A DNA stretch of 64,000 bases from Gemmatimonadota bacterium (GCA_026387915.1 JAPLKS010000005.1:124001-188000); one strand, 5' to 3'. Positions 46,796 to 58,723 are shown, counted from the stretch's first letter. The notes: a model not told the origin generated them from the letters alone. Program-made: numbers and translations.

Positions 46796-47467
46796 TCAGC
46801 TCGCCTGCACCACGATCGGCTTGTCGTCCCCGCGGAACGGCATGCCTAGCTCGCGCAGCAGCGCGAACGCCTGATCATCCTTCTCGGTCGTCGTCACGAA
46901 CGTGATGTCCATGCCGTGAATCTGCTCGACCTGATCGTACTCGATTTCCGGGAAGATCATTTGTTCCTTCACGCCCATGCTGTAGTTGCCGCGGCCGTCA
47001 AACGACCGCGTGCTCAGCCCGCGGAAGTCGCGGATGCGTGGGATCGCCGTCGTAATAAACCGGTCGAGAAACTCCCACATGCGCGCGCCACGCAGTGTGA
47101 CCGAAGCACCGATCTCCTGCCCCTGACGCAACCCGTAGTTGGCGATCGACTTCTTCGCCTTCTTTCGCGTCGCGCGCTGGCCGGCGATGATCCCCAGTTC
47201 GTCCACCACGCCATCGAGCAGCTTGGGCTGCTTGATCGCTTCGCCGAGGCCCACGTTCAGCACGATCTTCTCGAGATCCGGAATCTGATGAATGTTCATC
47301 AGTCCGAACTGCTTCGCGAGATTCCCGCGCACCGTGGTCGTGTAGTAGCCGCGCAAACGCGGAGCCGGCACTGGCAGGTCTACACCCGCGTGCGCCTTCT
47401 GCGTCTGCTGCTTGTCGGCGCCTTTCTTGCCGCCGCTCTTCTTTTCTTTCTTTTCAGTAGTGGCCAT
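46796..47467 (-). CDS. rplE: 50S ribosomal protein L5 with basic N-terminal extension
   Basis: 5S rRNA-associated protein. Core from ~40 ([21 protein letters not shown] onward; [17 protein letters not shown] and [18 protein letters not shown]) is full. The first ~35 residues form a Lys-rich head ([20 protein letters not shown]) that ordinary L5 (about 180 aa) lacks. 223 aa. Confidence 0.96.
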   Translation of the reverse strand: MATTEKKEKKSGGKKGADKQQTQKAHAGVDLPVPAPRLRGYYTTTVRGNLAKQFGLMNIHQIPDLEKIVLNVGLGEAIKQPKLLDGVVDELGIIAGQRATRKKAKKSIANYGLRQGQEIGASVTLRGARMWEFLDRFITTAIPRIRDFRGLSTRSFDGRGNYSMGVKEQMIFPEIEYDQVEQIHGMDITFVTTTEKDDQAFALLRELGMPFRGDDKPIVVQAS

Positions 47468-47481
47468 TGCTCAGTCCTCGA

Positions 47482-47883
47482 TCAGCGCTTCGGCCGAGCG
47501 ATTGCGTCGCCCGACTTCGTGCTGATACGCTCCTTCGTGCCATCGGTGTCGATCCGCGCGCGAGTGCGCGTCGGGGCGCCCGACTTGGGGTCGAGCAACA
47601 TCACGTTCGAAGCGTCCATCGGCGCCGGCATCTCAATGATCCCGGAGGTCTCTTCCGCACGACGCGCCTTACGGTGCTTCTTCACAATATTGATGCCTTC
47701 GATAGTCACGCGCCCCGTCTTCGGGTAGACGTGAATCACCTTGCCTTCCTTGCCCTTGTCGTCGCCGCGCACCACGCGCACGACGTCGCCCTTGAGCACG
47801 TGCAACGGCTGGCGCTCAGCATTGATCTCATGACGCGTGCGATTCCGCTTGCCGCGCGTCTTGCGATGAGTCAGGATCCGCAT
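47482..47883 (-). CDS. rplX: 50S ribosomal protein L24 with extended N-terminus
   Basis: Assembly-initiator L24. The KOW core LKGDVVRVVRGDDKGKEGKV starts near residue 30; preceded by ~28 basic residues (RILTHRKTRGKRNRTRHEIN) not seen in typical ~103-aa L24. GGAGG lies nine bases before the ATG, supporting the long start. One base separates it from rplN. 133 aa. Confidence 0.94.
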   Translation of the reverse strand: MRILTHRKTRGKRNRTRHEINAERQPLHVLKGDVVRVVRGDDKGKEGKVIHVYPKTGRVTIEGINIVKKHRKARRAEETSGIIEMPAPMDASNVMLLDPKSGAPTRTRARIDTDGTKERISTKSGDAIARPKR

Positions 47884-47884
47884 G

Positions 47885-48253
47885 TTAGATGACCTCCGGC
47901 GCCAGCGATACGATCTTCATGTATTTCTTCTCTCGCAGCTCGCGCGCCACCGGCCCGAAAATACGGGTCGACCGCGGCTCGCCCTTGTCGTCGATGATTA
48001 CGACGGCGTTCTCGTCGAATCGGATATACGACCCGTCCTTGCGCCGCGTCTCCTTCACCGTGCGCACCACCACGGCGCGCGCGACGTCCGACTTCTTGAC
48101 CGCACCGTTCGGGAGCGCATTCTTCACGGCGACAATCACGACGTCACCGAGGCGCGCATACCGACGACGCGTTCCACCGAGTACGCGGATCACCAGGGCG
48201 GTCTTCGCGCCTGAGTTGTCCGCTACCTTGACTACCGATTCCTGCTGGATCAT
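47885..48253 (-). CDS. rplN: 50S ribosomal protein L14
   Basis: Universal 50S protein, 122 aa. [20 protein letters not shown] start and the [20 protein letters not shown] region near the C-terminus fully match the family. Contacts 16S helix 14 in the B8 bridge. 12 nt after rpsQ. Confidence 0.98.
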   Translation of the reverse strand: MIQQESVVKVADNSGAKTALVIRVLGGTRRRYARLGDVVIVAVKNALPNGAVKKSDVARAVVVRTVKETRRKDGSYIRFDENAVVIIDDKGEPRSTRIFGPVARELREKKYMKIVSLAPEVI

Positions 48254-48265
48254 TGTCGGTTCCCC

Positions 48266-48550
48266 TTAGCGCGCGCGTTCAACGATCTCGACCACACGCC
48301 ACCGCTTGTCCTTCGACAGCGGACGAGTCTCCACGATCCGCACGGTGTCACCGGCCTTGGCGCTGTTCTCTTCATCATGCGCCTTCAACCGCTTGGTGCG
48401 CGTCATCATCTTGCCATACACCGGGTGCGCCACGCGACGTTCAATCGCGACGACCACCGTCTTTTCCATTTTGTCGCTCACCACTACGCCCATACGCGTC
48501 TTCCGCGTATTCCGCGACAGCGCCGAGCCGGGTTGTGTCGTTTCAGCCAT
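48266..48550 (-). CDS. rpsQ: 30S ribosomal protein S17
   Basis: Early-assembly 16S binder of OB fold. [19 protein letters not shown] and [20 protein letters not shown] are conserved. A ~17-residue N-terminal lead ([15 protein letters not shown]) precedes the core. 94 aa; between rpmC (3-nt gap) and rplN. Confidence 0.97.
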   Translation of the reverse strand: MAETTQPGSALSRNTRKTRMGVVVSDKMEKTVVVAIERRVAHPVYGKMMTRTKRLKAHDEENSAKAGDTVRIVETRPLSKDKRWRVVEIVERAR

Positions 48551-48553
48551 GAT

Positions 48554-48775
48554 TTATTTCCCCGCCTTGCCAGCCGTCGCCGGCTGCGCCTTCTGCTCGC
48601 GCAGCACCGTGTTCAGCCGCGCGATGTCGCGGCGAATCACCCGCAGGCGCAGCGGATCGCTCAATACTTCCGTCGCCCCACGAAACCGCAGGCGAAACTG
48701 CTCTTCCTGTAACTCGGCAATCCGCGCCGAGACTTCCTGCGCACTCAACTCGCGCATATTCGTGGCCTTCGTCAT
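48554..48775 (-). CDS. rpmC: 50S ribosomal protein L29
   Basis: Two-helix protein at the tunnel exit and docking site for trigger factor/[23 protein letters not shown] and [18 protein letters not shown] define it, with a short Ala/Lys tail. ATG overlaps the L16 stop by four bases. 73 aa. Confidence 0.96.
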   Translation of the reverse strand: MTKATNMRELSAQEVSARIAELQEEQFRLRFRGATEVLSDPLRLRVIRRDIARLNTVLREQKAQPATAGKAGK

Positions 48776-49194
48776 TCGGTGTGCGCCTCCTCGCGGGACA
48801 CAAACTTGGTCTTCACGCCAAGCTTGGCCGCAGCCAGCCCCAGCGCCTTCTGGGCAATGTCCTTCGGCACGCCCTCGATCTCAAACATCACACGACCCGG
48901 CTTCACCACCGCCACCCACAGCTCCGGCGATCCCTTGCCCTTGCCCATGCGGGTTTCCGCCGGCTTCTTCGTGACCGGTTTGTCTGGGAAAATCCGGATC
49001 CACACCTTACCACCACGCTTGATGTGACGCGTCAGCGCCACACGCGAGGCCTCAATCTGACGGGCCGTCACCCAACCCGGCTCCAGCGCCTGCAGCCCAT
49101 AGTGACCGAAGTCCACCGTGTTGCCGCGGGTCGCGAGCCCATTGGTACGCCCCTTAAACATCTTGCGAAACTTGACGCGCTTTGGTGCGAGCAT
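48772..49194 (-). CDS. rplP: 50S ribosomal protein L16
   Basis: Peptidyl-transferase-region protein, 140 aa. [20 protein letters not shown] start, [20 protein letters not shown] and [15 protein letters not shown] are the canonical motifs, including the Arg that is 2-oxoglutarate-hydroxylated in some bacteria (KPAETRMG). Confidence 0.98.
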   Translation of the reverse strand: MLAPKRVKFRKMFKGRTNGLATRGNTVDFGHYGLQALEPGWVTARQIEASRVALTRHIKRGGKVWIRIFPDKPVTKKPAETRMGKGKGSPELWVAVVKPGRVMFEIEGVPKDIAQKALGLAAAKLGVKTKFVSREEAHTE

Positions 49195-49210
49195 TGATCA
49201 GTCTCCTCCC

Positions 49211-49870
49211 TTACGCGTCAGACGAGTACGTTTTGCCACGGCGGTCTTCCACGATCTCACCCTTGAAGATCCACACCTTCACACCGATCGCTCCAAACGT
49301 CGTCTTCGCCGTGCTGATGGCGTAATCGATGTCCGCGCGAATCGTGTGAAGCGGCACACGACCTTCGTGGTAGCCCTCGACGCGCGCGATTTCGGCGCCG
49401 CCCAGACGGCCACTGCACTTCACCTTGATGCCACCAGCGCCCATACGCATCGCGCTCTGCACCGCACGCTTCATCGCGCGACGGAACGAAATGCGCTGCG
49501 CCAGCTGCGCCGCAATGTTGTCGGCCACCAACTGCGCCTCGATCTCCGGGCGCTTGATCTCCTCAACATTGACCCCCACATCCTTGCCAGTCAGCTGCTG
49601 GAGCTCGTTCTTCAGCTCCTCAACCGCCTGTCCCTTCTTGCCGATCACCACGCCCGGACGGCCCGTGTGGATGGTCACGACGACCTTCCCCGGCTTCCGT
49701 TCAATCGTGATGTCGCTGATCGCCGCGCCCGACAGGCGCGCCTTCAGATACTTCCGGAGGAGTTCGTCCTCCTTCAGCAACGCAGGGAAGTCCTTCTTCG
49801 CAAACCACGTCGAGCGCCAGTTCTTCGAGACGCCGAGGCGGAAGCCGATCGGATTGGTTTTCTGTCCCAT
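49211..49870 (-). CDS. rpsC: 30S ribosomal protein S3
   Basis: mRNA-entry-tunnel helicase component. [20 protein letters not shown] start, KH domain with [16 protein letters not shown] and C-terminal [20 protein letters not shown] are intact. One base (TAATG) is shared with the upstream rplV stop. 219 aa. Confidence 0.98.
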   Translation of the reverse strand: MGQKTNPIGFRLGVSKNWRSTWFAKKDFPALLKEDELLRKYLKARLSGAAISDITIERKPGKVVVTIHTGRPGVVIGKKGQAVEELKNELQQLTGKDVGVNVEEIKRPEIEAQLVADNIAAQLAQRISFRRAMKRAVQSAMRMGAGGIKVKCSGRLGGAEIARVEGYHEGRVPLHTIRADIDYAISTAKTTFGAIGVKVWIFKGEIVEDRRGKTYSSDA

Positions 49871-50229
49871 TATCGTCCTTCCTTCTCTGCCACGACGATC
49901 TCGACGTGGCTCGTACGCTTACGCATGGGCGTCGCCCGACCCATCGCCGCCGGAGTGAACCGCTTCAGCGGAGGGCCTTCATTCACGATCGCCTTCTGCA
50001 CGAACAGAGCATCCACATCGATCGACTCATTCGCGTTCCGCGCCGCCTGCTCGGCGTTCGCAATCGCGCTCTTGAGCACCTTCTCGATCTGCTTGGCCGC
50101 ATGCTTCTTGCTGAACTTCAGCAGCGCCAAGGCATCGTTACAGTTAAGTCCGCGCACCTGGTCGATCACCAGTCGCATCTTGTAAGGCGACTGACGCGCC
50201 GTGCGCTGAATCGCGCGAGCATTCGTCAT
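49870..50229 (-). CDS. rplV: 50S ribosomal protein L22
   Basis: Lines the exit tunnel; loop site of macrolide resistance in other species. [20 protein letters not shown] and the hairpin tip [20 protein letters not shown] are visible. 119 aa, 3 nt after rpsS. Confidence 0.97.
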   Translation of the reverse strand: MTNARAIQRTARQSPYKMRLVIDQVRGLNCNDALALLKFSKKHAAKQIEKVLKSAIANAEQAARNANESIDVDALFVQKAIVNEGPPLKRFTPAAMGRATPMRKRTSHVEIVVAEKEGR

Positions 50230-50232
50230 GGC

Positions 50233-50562
50233 TTACTTGCCTCCTTTGGCGGGTGCCGCAGCCGGCTTGGCCTTGGAATCCGACGCTGGTGCCGCCTTCC
50301 CACCCTGCGCTGTGTGACCGCGGAACAGACGCGTCGGCGCAAACTCACCCAGCTTGTGACCGACCATATTTTCGGTCACATACACCGGAATGAACTTGTT
50401 GCCATTGTGCACCGCGAACGTGTGCCCGACAAAATCGGGCAACACCGTACTGGCGCGCGACCAGGTCTTGACGACCTTCTTTTCGCTCTTGGCGTTCATG
50501 GCTACGATCCGCTTCATGAGCGAATCTTGCACGAACGGGCCCTTCTTTACGCTTCTCGCCAT
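50233..50562 (-). CDS. rpsS: 30S ribosomal protein S19
   Basis: Head protein bridging to the 50[21 protein letters not shown] and [15 protein letters not shown] are conserved over the first ~90 residues. A ~17-residue Ala/Lys tail ([19 protein letters not shown]) extends the usual 92-aa form to 109 aa. Confidence 0.97.
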   Translation of the reverse strand: MARSVKKGPFVQDSLMKRIVAMNAKSEKKVVKTWSRASTVLPDFVGHTFAVHNGNKFIPVYVTENMVGHKLGEFAPTRLFRGHTAQGGKAAPASDSKAKPAAAPAKGGK

Positions 50563-50577
50563 AGTCTCGAGTCCCGG

Positions 50578-51411
50578 TTAGCTCTGCGTGGCCTTGCCGC
50601 GCTTCCGGCCGCGCACAATCAGGCGCTGCGACGGCTTCTTCTTGTTGCGCGTCTTGACCCCTTCCTTCTTGCCCCAAGGGCTCACCACGTTACGACCGCC
50701 GCGTGTGCGGCCACCGTGCGGGTGATCCACCGGGTTCATCACTTCGCCGCGCACCTTCGGACGACGACCGGCCCACCGGCTCGCACCGGCCTTGCCCGCC
50801 GACATCAACTCGTGCTCGGAGTTCCCGACCTCGCCAATCGTCGCCAGGCAGTTGCCGTGCAGCATGCGCATTTCCGTCGAGGCCATGCGCAACGTCACGT
50901 ACTCCCCTTCCTTCGCGACCACCTGCAAGCTCGTGCCCGCCGAACGCGCCATCTGACCGCCCTTACCGGGAATCAGTTCCACGTTGTGCACCGCCGTACC
51001 CAGCGGCACTTCCTTCAGCGGCAGCGCATTGCCGAGACGCACATCGGAGCCAGGACCCGACACGATCTTGTCGCCCTGAACCATCCCCTTGGCGTGCAGC
51101 ACGTAACGCTTGTCGCCGTCCGTATACTCGACCAGCGCAATGCGCGCCGAACGGTTCGGATCGTACTCGATTTCCTTGATGACACCAACGATCCCAAACT
51201 TGTTGCGCTTGAAGTCGATCACGCGGTACTTCCGCTTGTGACCGCCGCCAAGGCGACGCATCGAGATGTGGCCGTGGTTGTCGCGCCCACCGCTCTTCTT
51301 CAGCGGCTCGGTCAACGACTTTTCCGGCGTGGTGCGCGTGATCACATCGAAGTCCGAGACCGAACGGAACCGCGAACTCTTCGTGACCGGCTTGAACTGG
51401 CGAATGCCCAT
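50578..51411 (-). CDS. rplB: 50S ribosomal protein L2
   Basis: Peptidyl-transferase-associated protein, 277 aa. [20 protein letters not shown] and the conserved [20 protein letters not shown] with the catalytic-region His are present. C-terminal [15 protein letters not shown] tail. Three nt after rplW. Confidence 0.98.
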   Translation of the reverse strand: MGIRQFKPVTKSSRFRSVSDFDVITRTTPEKSLTEPLKKSGGRDNHGHISMRRLGGGHKRKYRVIDFKRNKFGIVGVIKEIEYDPNRSARIALVEYTDGDKRYVLHAKGMVQGDKIVSGPGSDVRLGNALPLKEVPLGTAVHNVELIPGKGGQMARSAGTSLQVVAKEGEYVTLRMASTEMRMLHGNCLATIGEVGNSEHELMSAGKAGASRWAGRRPKVRGEVMNPVDHPHGGRTRGGRNVVSPWGKKEGVKTRNKKKPSQRLIVRGRKRGKATQS

Positions 51412-51414
51412 GGG

Positions 51415-51702
51415 TTATCCCTCGAAAATCTCGATCGAGTCGCCGGCCTTCAGCGTCACGATCGCTTTCTTCCAACGGGGACGGAGCCCGGCCTTGCCGC
51501 CCACTCGGCGAAGCTTGCCGCGCTGCTGAGACGTCCACACGCCGGTCACTTTCACGCCGAACAATGACTCGATCGCCTGCTTGATCGAGGTCTTGTTGGC
51601 GTCCGGATGCACTTCAAACGTGTACTCGCCACGATCCTGATATGCCGCCGAACTCTTCTCGGTGACAATCGGACGGACGATGGTGCGATGAATCGTCGGC
51701 AT
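51415..51702 (-). CDS. rplW: 50S ribosomal protein L23
   Basis: Tunnel-exit docking protein. IHRTIVRPIVTEKSSAAYQD and FEVHPDANKTSIKQAIESLF are the standard core; VWTSQQRGKLRRVGGKAGLR follows. 95 aa, 3 nt after rplD. Confidence 0.97.
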   Translation of the reverse strand: MPTIHRTIVRPIVTEKSSAAYQDRGEYTFEVHPDANKTSIKQAIESLFGVKVTGVWTSQQRGKLRRVGGKAGLRPRWKKAIVTLKAGDSIEIFEG

Positions 51703-51705
51703 AGT

Positions 51706-52545
51706 TTACTTCCCCTTCTTCTTCGGAGCCGCCGTCTTCTTGGCGGGCGCTTTCTTGACAGCCGTCTTCTTGGCCGCCGGCTTCGCCGCCTTCGCGGTCG
51801 TCGCAGCCGTCTTCTTGGCCGCGGCTTTCTTCTTCGCCGGCGCTTCCACGGCCGGCGCCTTCTTGGCCGCGGCGCGCTTCACCTTCACCGGCGCCAACGC
51901 CTTCTCCGCCATTGGGGCGAGCGCCGTACCGAGCGCACCCGACTCCACCAGCAAGACATCCGACCACAACACGTGATACGTGCTCACGTCCGTGAACGGC
52001 AGGATCTGCACGTTCGGCAAGTTGCGACCCGACAAGTACACGTTCGGCTTCACACCGTCCGTCAGGATCAACACCTTGCGCGTCGTCAACTCAAGACGCG
52101 CCAGCAACTGCGTCAGCTTCTGCGTCTTCGGCGCGTCATACTGGAACGCGTCGATGATCAGCAGCGCGCCTTCGCTGGCCCGGGCGTTCAGCGCGCTCTT
52201 GCGCGCGAGCGCGCGCACCTGGCGCGGCACGATTTCCGTGTACTTGCGCGGACGCGGACCGAACACCGTACCGCCACCCACCCAAACGGGCGAACGCGTC
52301 GAGCCGGAACGAGCCCGGCCAGTGCCCTTCTGCTTCCACGGCTTCTGATTGCCGCCGACCACTTCGCCACGCGTCTTCGTCGACGCGTTGCCCTGGCGCT
52401 GATTGGCCAGGAAGGCCTTCACGGCCTGGTGCATCACCGGCAAGTTGATCGTGCCATCAAAGGTCGCGCCCGGCAACGCGATCTTCTCGCGGGGCGTGCC
52501 CTGCGCCGAATACGCGGCGGCTTCAAAGTTCAAGGTTTCAGCCAT
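51706..52545 (-). CDS. rplD: 50S ribosomal protein L4 with histone-H1-like C-terminal tail
   Basis: Residues 1-~205 are L4 (tunnel-constriction loop near [20 protein letters not shown]; globular domain ends at [15 protein letters not shown]), which in E. coli represses its own S10 operon. Residues ~210-279 form a Lys/Ala/Pro tail ([35 protein letters not shown]) like histone H1 or bacterial H1-like proteins. L4 is usually ~205 aa. Start at the ATG at 52545; an upstream lead is a shadow. Five nt after rplC. Confidence 0.95.
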   Translation of the reverse strand: MAETLNFEAAAYSAQGTPREKIALPGATFDGTINLPVMHQAVKAFLANQRQGNASTKTRGEVVGGNQKPWKQKGTGRARSGSTRSPVWVGGGTVFGPRPRKYTEIVPRQVRALARKSALNARASEGALLIIDAFQYDAPKTQKLTQLLARLELTTRKVLILTDGVKPNVYLSGRNLPNVQILPFTDVSTYHVLWSDVLLVESGALGTALAPMAEKALAPVKVKRAAAKKAPAVEAPAKKKAAAKKTAATTAKAAKPAAKKTAVKKAPAKKTAAPKKKGK

Positions 52546-52549
52546 CGGT

Positions 52550-53233
52550 TCAGCCCTGCTTGCGGACGAGGACGATCCCATTGGTCGGGCCGGCCACCGA
52601 ACCGCGGATATAGATCAGGTTGCGCTCCACATCGATCTTCTCAACGCGAAGGTGCGTCTGGGTGCAACGCTCGGCGCCATAATGGCCCGGCATCTTTTTG
52701 CCCTTGATGACGCGCGACGGATCCGTGCCGGGTCCGATGGAACCGGGACGGCGGTGCTTGGTGTTACCGTGCGTGTTCGGTCCACCACCGAAGCCCCAGC
52801 GCTTGACGACGCCCTGGAACCCACGGCCCTTCGACGTTCCGGTCACCTTGACGGTGTCACCCGGCGCGAAGATGTCGACCTTGATCACATCGCCCACAGC
52901 GTACGTCGGAATCTCCGGGTCCTTCCCCGGCGCGTCATCGAGGCGAAACGAGCGCAGCACCGCTGGCGCCGTGTCAAGATTCGCCTTCTGCGCGTGTCCG
53001 AGCTCCGCCTTCGTGGCACGCGAACCCTTCGGCGTGCGCTCTCCCTTCTTCGACGGGCGCGCGTTGCGCTGCGCACCATAGCCGAGTTCGACCGACGCAA
53101 AGCCCGCCTTCTCCTTCGTCATAACCTTCGTGACGGGATTCGGCGTCGCCTCGACGACGGTCACGGGGATCTGCTGCCCCGCCTCATTAAAGATCTGGGT
53201 CATCCCCAGTTTTTTTCCAATAATACCGATCAT
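52550..53233 (-). CDS. rplC: 50S ribosomal protein L3
   Basis: Early-assembly protein near the peptidyl transferase centre. IGIIGKKLGMTQIFNEAGQQ start; FQGVVKRWGFGGGPNTHGNT and HRRPGSIGPGTDPSRVIKGK carry the family motif and the methylated-Gln loop region. 227 aa. The preceding 135-nt gap holds palindromic site C. Confidence 0.98.
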   Translation of the reverse strand: MIGIIGKKLGMTQIFNEAGQQIPVTVVEATPNPVTKVMTKEKAGFASVELGYGAQRNARPSKKGERTPKGSRATKAELGHAQKANLDTAPAVLRSFRLDDAPGKDPEIPTYAVGDVIKVDIFAPGDTVKVTGTSKGRGFQGVVKRWGFGGGPNTHGNTKHRRPGSIGPGTDPSRVIKGKKMPGHYGAERCTQTHLRVEKIDVERNLIYIRGSVAGPTNGIVLVRKQG

Positions 53234-53303
53234 TGATTCCTCTGTGCGTAGTCACGGCTGGGCAACCATGCGCTGCCACGAAATGCCGTTGGACTGAGAC
53301 TTC

Positions 53304-53366
53304 AACTGCGAGTTGGCGGTTCACCGTTAACCGATACCGGTTGACCGATCACTCGTAGTTGCAGTT
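53304..53366. repeat. ACCGT-rich imperfect palindrome (site C)
   Basis: AACTGC (53304-53309) is matched by GCAGTT (53361-53366). Between them GGCGGTTCACCGTTAACCG is partly complementary to CCGGTTGACCGATCACTCG. It fills the rpsJ-rplC gap, in which rpsJ and rplC would otherwise be joined. No T-tract. Confidence 0.55.
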
Positions 53367-53368
53367 CG

Positions 53369-53677
<309 letters not shown>

Positions 53678-53691
53678 ATGTGCTTCCTTGT

Positions 53692-53766
53692 GAAAAACGA
53701 GCGTACGGTTGCCGGTTTTCGGTTGTCGGCGTCCGAGACCGGAGCACCGACAACCGTGAACTCGTT
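53692..53766 (-). terminator. terminator-like palindrome between tuf and rpsJ (site D)
   Basis: Arms 53696-53718 and 53744-53766 pair as AACGAG...ACGGTTG.CGGT with AACGAGTTCACGGTTGTCGG; on the minus strand the stem is followed by TTTTTC. Shape and T-tract suggest intrinsic termination of the fusA-tuf transcript with possible readthrough into rpsJ. Built of the same ACGGT/ACCGT words as sites A-C. Confidence 0.7.
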
Positions 53767-53771
53767 GTTGC

Positions 53772-54974
<1,203 letters not shown>

Positions 54975-55014
54975 TGTCGAATCCTGCTGCTGGTTGTTGA
55001 GAAATGAATCGGGT

Positions 55015-57141
55015 CTACTGCTTTGCCTTCGCGACGATCTCTTCTGCCTTCGCCTTCGGTACTTCGTCGTAATGCGCAAACTCCATCGAGTATACGGCGC
55101 GCCCCTGCGTCATGGACCGGAGCTTCGTCGAGTACCCAAACATTTCGGAGAGCGGCACCGTCGCGGCGATCGCTTGCGCTTCGCCACGCTGTGTCATGCC
55201 CCCCACTTTGCCGCGGCGGCTCGAGATGTCGCCGAGTACGTCGCCCATATACGCCTCGGGCGTCACGACTTCGACATTCATCATCGGCTCAAGCAGGACG
55301 GGATGCGCCTGCCGTGCGGCTTCCTTGATCGCCATGGAACCGGCGATTTTGAACGCCATTTCGCTGGAGTCGACGTCATGGTACGAACCGAAAATCAGTT
55401 CGACCTTCACGTCCACCATCGGGTAACCCGCCAGCACACCGTTCTCGAGAGCTTCCTTGATGCCCGCTTCGATCGGCTTGATGTATTCACGCGGAATCAC
55501 GCCGCCGGAAATCTTGTCTTCAAACACAAACCCGTGCCCATGCTCGGCCGGCATCGCGTTGATGACGCAGTGGCCGTACTGGCCCTTACCACCCGACTGA
55601 CGGATGAACTTGCCTTCAATCTTGTTGACCCGGTCGCGAATCGTTTCGCGATAGGCGACCTGCGGACGACCGACGTTCGCGTCCACCTTGAACTCGCGCA
55701 TCATGCGGTCCACGATGATTTCGAGGTGCAACTCACCCATCCCCGAAATGATCGTCTGTCCCGTCTCGGCATCCGTGTGGACGCGGAACGTGGGGTCTTC
55801 TTCGGCCAGCTTCGAGAGCGCGATACCCATCTTGTCCTGGTCGGCCTTGGTCTTCGGCTCAACCGCAACGTCGATGACGGGCGTCGGGAACTTCATCGCC
55901 TCGAGAATGATCGGATGATCTTCGTCGCACAGCGTGTCGCCCGTGCGCGCTTCCTTCAGACCGATCGCGGCGGCGATGTCGCCCGCGCGCACTTCTTCGA
56001 TCTCTTCACGCTTGTTCGCGTGCATCTGCAGCAAACGGCCAATGCGTTCGCGCTTGTCCTTCGACGCGTTGAACAAGTGCGCGCCGGACTTCAGCACGCC
56101 CGAGTACACACGGAAGAACGTCAGACGGCCGACGAACGGATCGGTCGCGATCTTGAACGCCAACGCCGAGAACGGCGCCGCATCGTCCACTTCGCGCGTC
56201 ACGAACGTCTCGTCGTGCGACGGGAGGTGCCCCTGCATCGGCGGCACATCCTGCGGCGACGGCAGGAAGTCGATCACGGCGTCGAGCAACGCCTGCACAC
56301 CCTTGTTCTTAAACGAGGCGCCGCAGAGCACCGGCACAAAATGCATCTTCACCGTTGCCGAACGAATGGCGTGACGGATTTCGTCGTCCGTCAACACCTC
56401 CCCATCGAGATACTTCTGGATGAGTTCGTCGTCGTACTGAATCGCGGCCTCCACCAACTCGTGGCGCGTCTTCTCGACGAGTTCCTTCATGTCGTCCGGG
56501 ACGTCGGTGACCGTGAAGGTCTTACCCAGCGTCTCGTTATCAAAGATGTACTGCTTGCGTTCGATGACGTCGATGTGACCGGTGAACAGCTCGCCCGAAC
56601 CCACCGGAAGCTGCAGGGCATGCGCATCCTTCGACAGCCGGTCACGGATCATGTCCATGCAGCGGTAGAAGTTGGCGCCCGTACGGTCCATCTTGTTCGC
56701 GAAAATCATGCGCGGCACGCGGTACCGATCCGCCTGGCGCCACACCGTTTCGGTCTGCGGCTCCACACCGGCTACTGAGTCGAGCAACGCGACGGCGCCG
56801 TCAAGGACGCGGAGCGAGCGCTCCACTTCGACGGTGAAGTCCACGTGGCCCGGGGTGTCGATGATGTTGATGCGGTACTCGGGGCCCGTCGCCGAACCCG
56901 TGTCCTGCGTCTGACCGTGGCGCTTCCAGAAGCACGTCGTCGCGGCCGACGTAATCGTGATGCCGCGTTCCTGCTCCTGCTCCATCCAATCCATCGTAGC
57001 CGCACCATCGTGCACCTCGCCGATCTTGTGCGACTTCCCCGTGTAATAGAGAATGCGCTCAGTCGTCGTGGTCTTACCGGCATCGATGTGGGCCATGATG
57101 CCGATATTGCGGTAGTACTTCAGTTCGGTGGTGCGAGCCAT
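55015..57141 (-). CDS. fusA: elongation factor G
   Basis: Translocase. G1 [15 protein letters not shown], switch [13 protein letters not shown]3 DTPGHVDF and G4 NKMDR are intact; domain IV shows [11 protein letters not shown]. An insert [15 protein letters not shown] precedes RINIIDTPG, of the kind seen also in enterobacterial EF-G. ATG at 57141 by homology; the ~76-residue upstream extension is a shadow of the leader. 708 aa. Preceded by an unusually long leader. Confidence 0.98.
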   Translation of the reverse strand: MARTTELKYYRNIGIMAHIDAGKTTTTERILYYTGKSHKIGEVHDGAATMDWMEQEQERGITITSAATTCFWKRHGQTQDTGSATGPEYRINIIDTPGHVDFTVEVERSLRVLDGAVALLDSVAGVEPQTETVWRQADRYRVPRMIFANKMDRTGANFYRCMDMIRDRLSKDAHALQLPVGSGELFTGHIDVIERKQYIFDNETLGKTFTVTDVPDDMKELVEKTRHELVEAAIQYDDELIQKYLDGEVLTDDEIRHAIRSATVKMHFVPVLCGASFKNKGVQALLDAVIDFLPSPQDVPPMQGHLPSHDETFVTREVDDAAPFSALAFKIATDPFVGRLTFFRVYSGVLKSGAHLFNASKDKRERIGRLLQMHANKREEIEEVRAGDIAAAIGLKEARTGDTLCDEDHPIILEAMKFPTPVIDVAVEPKTKADQDKMGIALSKLAEEDPTFRVHTDAETGQTIISGMGELHLEIIVDRMMREFKVDANVGRPQVAYRETIRDRVNKIEGKFIRQSGGKGQYGHCVINAMPAEHGHGFVFEDKISGGVIPREYIKPIEAGIKEALENGVLAGYPMVDVKVELIFGSYHDVDSSEMAFKIAGSMAIKEAARQAHPVLLEPMMNVEVVTPEAYMGDVLGDISSRRGKVGGMTQRGEAQAIAATVPLSEMFGYSTKLRSMTQGRAVYSMEFAHYDEVPKAKAEEIVAKAKQ

Positions 57142-57588
57142 CGTTACTGTGTCCTCTATCGACTCGAAACCGCGTAACTCGCGGAAAGTTGAAACCAGAT
57201 CCAGTGCTGCAAAACCACGAAATACAAATGCGGGTGGATCAGCACCCCGCCCCGTTGCGCTTACGCGCCCGGGCCGAAGCCGGTATCCATCCGCTCTCGC
57301 CGGGTACATCCGCCACTGCTGCACGGAAGGGGACCCACGGCGCGCTGGGAGATTGTCCATCAGCCGCATTCTCTACCGCGGCCGTTCCCAAACGTCTAGT
57401 TGTCCTGCGTTCTTTTTCGGGAGCCGGTTGCGTGCGCACGAAGCGCAATGCCACCAGCCGATTGTATCCCGCAATCTCCGCGCGATTCACGTGCCGAAGC
57501 ACGTTCCAGAATCGTTGGCGAACCCATAAGTGCCGGCACGCAGTACGCCGGCTGTGCACTCAAGGCCTAAAGCACGTTTGCCCAGAGC
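57142..57588 (-). promoter_or_regulatory. predicted ~450-nt fusA leader
   Basis: No credible gene lies between the promoter near 57600 and the fusA ATG. If transcription starts about 57588, the leader is ~447 nt. It contains CACGTGCCGAAG and GCCGGCACGC/GTACGCCGGC repeats (57530-57552), GAGGAC ten bases before the ATG, and no open frame with coding character. A structured RNA or regulatory leader is possible but not demonstrated. Confidence 0.45.
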
Positions 57589-57594
57589 CTTAAG

Positions 57595-57622
57595 AAGATA
57601 CTCGCGAACACCCTTAAGTCAA
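57595..57622 (-). promoter_or_regulatory. sigma-70-type promoter for fusA-tuf
   Basis: TTGACT (-35, 57617-57622) and TATCTT (-10, 57595-57600) with a 16-bp spacer. It lies directly downstream of the hairpin after rpsG and uses the same -10 hexamer as the rpsL promoter. Confidence 0.7.
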
Positions 57623-57640
57623 CGGCCAACGCTCGAATAT

Positions 57641-57676
57641 TCAAAGGGCTGCGGCACGATCGCCGCAGCCCTTTGA
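57641..57676 (-). terminator. 15-bp perfect hairpin after rpsG
   Basis: TCAAAGGGCTGCGGC / GCCGCAGCCCTTTGA with a 6-nt loop, 30 nt beyond the rpsG stop. No long T-tract, but its strength and position suggest termination of the rpsL-rpsG transcript. Confidence 0.75.
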
Positions 57677-57705
57677 CACCCGAAGAAAACCCGAAGAAAA
57701 CCCGA

Positions 57706-58172
57706 CTACCAGCGGTAGTGCGCGAACGCCTTGTTCGCTTCTGCCATGCGGTGCGTGTCTTCCTTTTTCTTGACGGCGTTGCCTTCGCCCTTGCTCGCCG
57801 CAATCACTTCCGCCGCCAACTTCTCGGCCATCGACTTTTCGTTGCGGTCGCGCGAATAGCTGATCAGCCAGCGCATCGCCAGCGCCGTACGGCGCTCGGG
57901 ACGCACTTCGACTGGCACCTGGTACGTGGCACCGCCAACGCGGCGGCTCTTCACTTCCACCACCGGCTTCAGATTCGTCAGCGCCTGCTTGAACACATTC
58001 ACGCCCGGCTGCTGCGTGCGCGCTTCCACGAGATCCATCGCCCCGTAGAAAATGCGCTCGCCCACGGCCTTCTTCCCCTGATACATCAGGACGTTGATGA
58101 ACTTCGACACCGTCTGGCTGTCGTAGCGCGCGTCGGGGAGAATGACACGCTTTACACTCTTCTTGCGGCGGC

Positions 58173-58176
<4 letters not shown>
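57706..58176 (-). CDS. rpsG: 30S ribosomal protein S7
   Basis: 3'-domain assembly initiator. [20 protein letters not shown] and [20 protein letters not shown] are conserved; 156 aa. Overlaps rpsL by four bases (ATGA). Normally leads into fusA; here a hairpin and a new promoter intervene. Confidence 0.98.
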
Positions 58177-58571
<395 letters not shown>

Positions 58572-58640
58572 TCTACTCTACGATGTTTGTCGATCTGCTT
58601 CTACGTGGATCGCCCGGCGGGCGGCACGAAACAGTCTTTC

Positions 58641-58669
58641 AAGATAGTAGGCTCTGCGGTGAGGGTCAA
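58641..58669 (-). promoter_or_regulatory. sigma-70-type promoter for rpsL-rpsG
   Basis: TTGACC (-35, 58664-58669) and TATCTT (-10, 58641-58646) separated by 17 bp. Predicted start near 58634, giving a ~63-nt leader to the rpsL ATG. Confidence 0.8.
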
Positions 58670-58699
58670 CGGGGCTGGCCGAGTAAACGGAGCCGCCCA

Positions 58700-58723
58700 C
58701 CCCCAAGGGGGGGCCACCCCCCC
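58700..58723. other. G-tract hairpin after the acyltransferase gene
   Basis: CCCCC AA GGGGGGG CCA CCCCCCC: GGGGGGG (58707-58713) can pair with CCCCCCC (58717-58723). The minus strand shows G7, G5 and G3 runs, so a terminator-like stem or G-quadruplex is possible. Lies 41 nt beyond the acyltransferase stop; otherwise 58572-58764 holds only the rpsL promoter. Confidence 0.4.

Noticed and set aside
56880..56940. EF-G insert [15 protein letters not shown] before RINIID
   Set aside because: Comparable inserts occur in enterobacterial EF-G, so not unusual.
57239..57559. 106-aa minus-strand ORF in the fusA leader
   Set aside because: Arg-rich, no ribosome site, no coding character; treated as leader.
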